Of a stretch of 64,000 nt of DNA, positions 62,539 through 64,000 are shown one piece after another. The first letter of the stretch is position 1; every line of letters starts with the position of its first letter. Below the pieces are notes generated by a model. The model was not told the DNA's origin and made no database searches. It worked only from the letters and a program-made list of their open reading frames with translations. Both the position numbers and the translations under genes were made by a program. The DNA comes from Pontibacter ummariensis (GTDB lineage: Bacteria; Bacteroidota; Bacteroidia; Cytophagales; Hymenobacteraceae), in NCBI RefSeq assembly GCF_900188175.1, contig NZ_FZOQ01000002.1:62001-126000 (forward strand), given 5' to 3'.

Positions 62539-64000
62539 TTAAACTTCTTCCTCTTTCTCAGGGTCCACCATCACGTCTGGTTGAAGGGTGTCTTCCGGCC
62601 TTGGCTCAGACTGCTCCAGCACGGCCTCTACCACTTCATCCTCGTTTTCCATTTCCACTTTCGCAACAGAGGAGATCTGATCGCCCTCATTCAGTTTGAT
62701 CAAACGCACCCCTTGTGTGGCTCGTCCGATTACCCGCAGGTCATTTACCCGCAGCCTGATGGTGATGCCCGAGCGGTTGATAATCATCAGATCGTCGGTG
62801 TCGATCACGCCTTTTATTGCGATCAGCTTACCGGTTTTATCTGTTATGTTCATGGCTTTCACACCTTTACCACCACGGTTCGTGATGCGGTACTCCTCTA
62901 AAAGGGAGCGTTTCCCGAAGCCATTTTCAGATACCACCAAAAGGTCCGTGCTATCATCTTCAACACAAACCATACCAATCACCTTGTCTTCCGGTCCGGC
63001 TAAGGTTACGGCACGCACACCGGCTGCGTTACGTCCCATCGAGCGTACTTGCTCTTCGTTGAAACGAATGGCTCTGCCAGACTCCAGGGCAATAACAATC
63101 TCACTGCTACCATTGGTTAACTGCACATCCAGCAAGCGGTCGCCATCATTAATGGAGATCGCATTGATACCATTTGTTCTCGGACGGGAGTAAGCCTCCA
63201 GCACCGTCTTCTTGATGGTACCCTGCTCTGTGATAAACACCAGGTTGTGGTTCAGTACGTAATCCTGGTTCTTTAGGTCATGCACGTTCAACACGGCTCG
63301 CACCTTGTCTTCCTTCTCAATCTGGATCAGGTTCTGAATGGCGCGTCCTTTGGCGGTCTTCCCTCCTTCCGGCAACTCATACACCTTCAGCCAAAACACA
63401 CGACCAAACTCTGTGAAGAACAGCATGTGGTGGTGCGTGTTGGCAATGAACAGGTGCTCCGTAAAGTCATTTTCCTTTGAAGCAGCTACCCCACGGGAAC
63501 CAACCCCACCACGGCTCTGGCTACGGTACTCGGTAAGCGGTGTACGTTTGATATAGCCTTCGTGCGAGATGGTAATCACCATGTTCTCTTCCGGGATCAT
63601 GTCTTCGTAAGAGATGTCGCCGCTGCTGGCCTCTATGCTCGTACGGCGTACATCGCCGTAACGGTCTTTGATTTCGGTCAGCTCATCTTTAATAATCTGC
63701 ATGCGCAGCCCCTCGTCGTTCAGGATAGAAGTCAGATGATCGATCAGCTGCATGATCTCCTGGTACTCCTGCTGGATTTTATCACGCTCCAGGCCGGTAA
63801 GGCGCTGCAGACGCATGTCCAGAATGGCGCGGGCCTGAATTTCTGACAAACCAAAGCGCTCCATTAAGCCATTGCGGGCAATTTCCGGGTCGCGGGATGA
63901 ACGGATCAGGTTGATTACCTCGTCCAGGTTATCCAGCGCGATCAGCAAGCCTTCCAGGATATGCGCGCGTTTCTTCGCCTCATCCAGTTCGTACTGCGTT
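62539..64000 (-). CDS. gyrA: DNA gyrase subunit A, C-terminal part (truncated by window edge)
   Basis: GyrA is the DNA-cleaving subunit of gyrase. About 486 C-terminal residues are present; the gene continues past base 64000, so the start and catalytic Tyr are outside. Visible are the end of the breakage-reunion domain with the coiled coil (AHILEGLLIALDNLDEVI; LSEIQARAILDMRLQRLTGLE) and the beta-pinwheel domain with blades such as EYRSQSRGGVGSRGV and EYRITNRGGKGVKAM, the GyrA-box-like RGGKG. The acidic tail (VDPEKEEEV) favours GyrA over ParC. Confidence 0.95.
   Translation of the reverse strand, partial: TQYELDEAKKRAHILEGLLIALDNLDEVINLIRSSRDPEIARNGLMERFGLSEIQARAILDMRLQRLTGLERDKIQQEYQEIMQLIDHLTSILNDEGLRMQIIKDELTEIKDRYGDVRRTSIEASSGDISYEDMIPEENMVITISHEGYIKRTPLTEYRSQSRGGVGSRGVAASKENDFTEHLFIANTHHHMLFFTEFGRVFWLKVYELPEGGKTAKGRAIQNLIQIEKEDKVRAVLNVHDLKNQDYVLNHNLVFITEQGTIKKTVLEAYSRPRTNGINAISINDGDRLLDVQLTNGSSEIVIALESGRAIRFNEEQVRSMGRNAAGVRAVTLAGPEDKVIGMVCVEDDSTDLLVVSENGFGKRSLLEEYRITNRGGKGVKAMNITDKTGKLIAIKGVIDTDDLMIINRSGITIRLRVNDLRVIGRATQGVRLIKLNEGDQISSVAKVEMENEDEVVEAVLEQSEPRPEDTLQPDVMVDPEKEEEV

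Overview
The window looks like a chromosomal segment of an aerobic Bacteroidota bacterium, most likely Cytophagales/Hymenobacteraceae (Pontibacter- or Rufibacter-like). This is inferred from protein families and signals, not from a database search. The evidence is type III glutamine synthetase, long-form IspG, Porin_10-type outer-membrane protein, LptE/SecG gene block, Bacteroidota-style promoter boxes (TAnnTTTG), weak Shine-Dalgarno sequences, and many lipoproteins and '..AQ' signal-peptide ends. Base composition is about 50% GC throughout. I see no insertion sequence, prophage, CRISPR array, tRNA or rRNA, so this is core-genome territory with a few accessory genes.

Layout: 0.1-3 kb holds a lipoprotein facing groES-groEL. 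3-8.2 kb (minus strand) is a compact run miaB > sigma-54-type activator > lptE > acidic TPR-like protein > secG. 8.4-11.7 kb has pabB, a C4 zinc-ribbon coiled-coil protein and a Nif3-like protein. 11.7-15.5 kb (plus) has lpxK, a porin and miaE. 15.6-20.3 kb has a secreted protein of unknown role, a MacB-type permease, an OmpH/Skp lipoprotein and mtaB. 20.5-24.8 kb holds an LtaS-like sulfatase-fold membrane enzyme divergent from glnN, with an unusual paired inverted repeat between them. 25-32 kb has ispG, a tiny DUF6728-like membrane protein with an MmcQ/YjbR protein, marR and leuS. 32-36.4 kb has DsbA-like, CrtA-like, PPOX-fold, AcpH and ThyA proteins and a small Cys/Lys-rich secreted protein. 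36.4-42 kb has an MMPL/RND exporter, a coiled-coil membrane protein, a UPF1-like helicase and SlyD. 42-47.8 kb has tetR-yceI with matching operators, a Tat-exported Gfo/Idh oxidoreductase, a GH20 hexosaminidase and a SelW-like protein. 47.9-53.7 kb has an SDR, TyrA, a second Gfo/Idh, an MFS transporter followed by a ComA-like phosphosulfolactate synthase, and a class IV aminotransferase. 53.9-60.6 kb has lipoprotein MsrA, a holin-like membrane protein, a BLUF photoreceptor, DUF779 + aldehyde dehydrogenase divergent from an AraC regulator, and a GapN-like dehydrogenase. A roughly 600-bp non-coding stretch follows, then a TPR protein and the 3' part of gyrA, which runs off the window.

Functional threads: three enzymes acting on tRNA position 37 (MiaB, MiaE, MtaB), envelope biogenesis (LpxK, LptE, SecG, OmpH, porin, LtaS-like), protein quality control (GroESL, SlyD, MsrA, DsbA-like), folate/aromatic metabolism (PabB, TyrA, ThyA, possible PabC) and aldehyde oxidation (ALDH/DUF779/AraC, GapN-like). 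I found no clear previously undescribed multi-gene system. The most promising leads are regulatory architecture (glnN inverted repeat, TetR/YceI operators, AraC/ALDH palindrome), the MFS-ComA pair, a GapN-like enzyme without the usual Glu-Leu-Gly-Gly motif, and the non-coding region near 60.7-61.3 kb.
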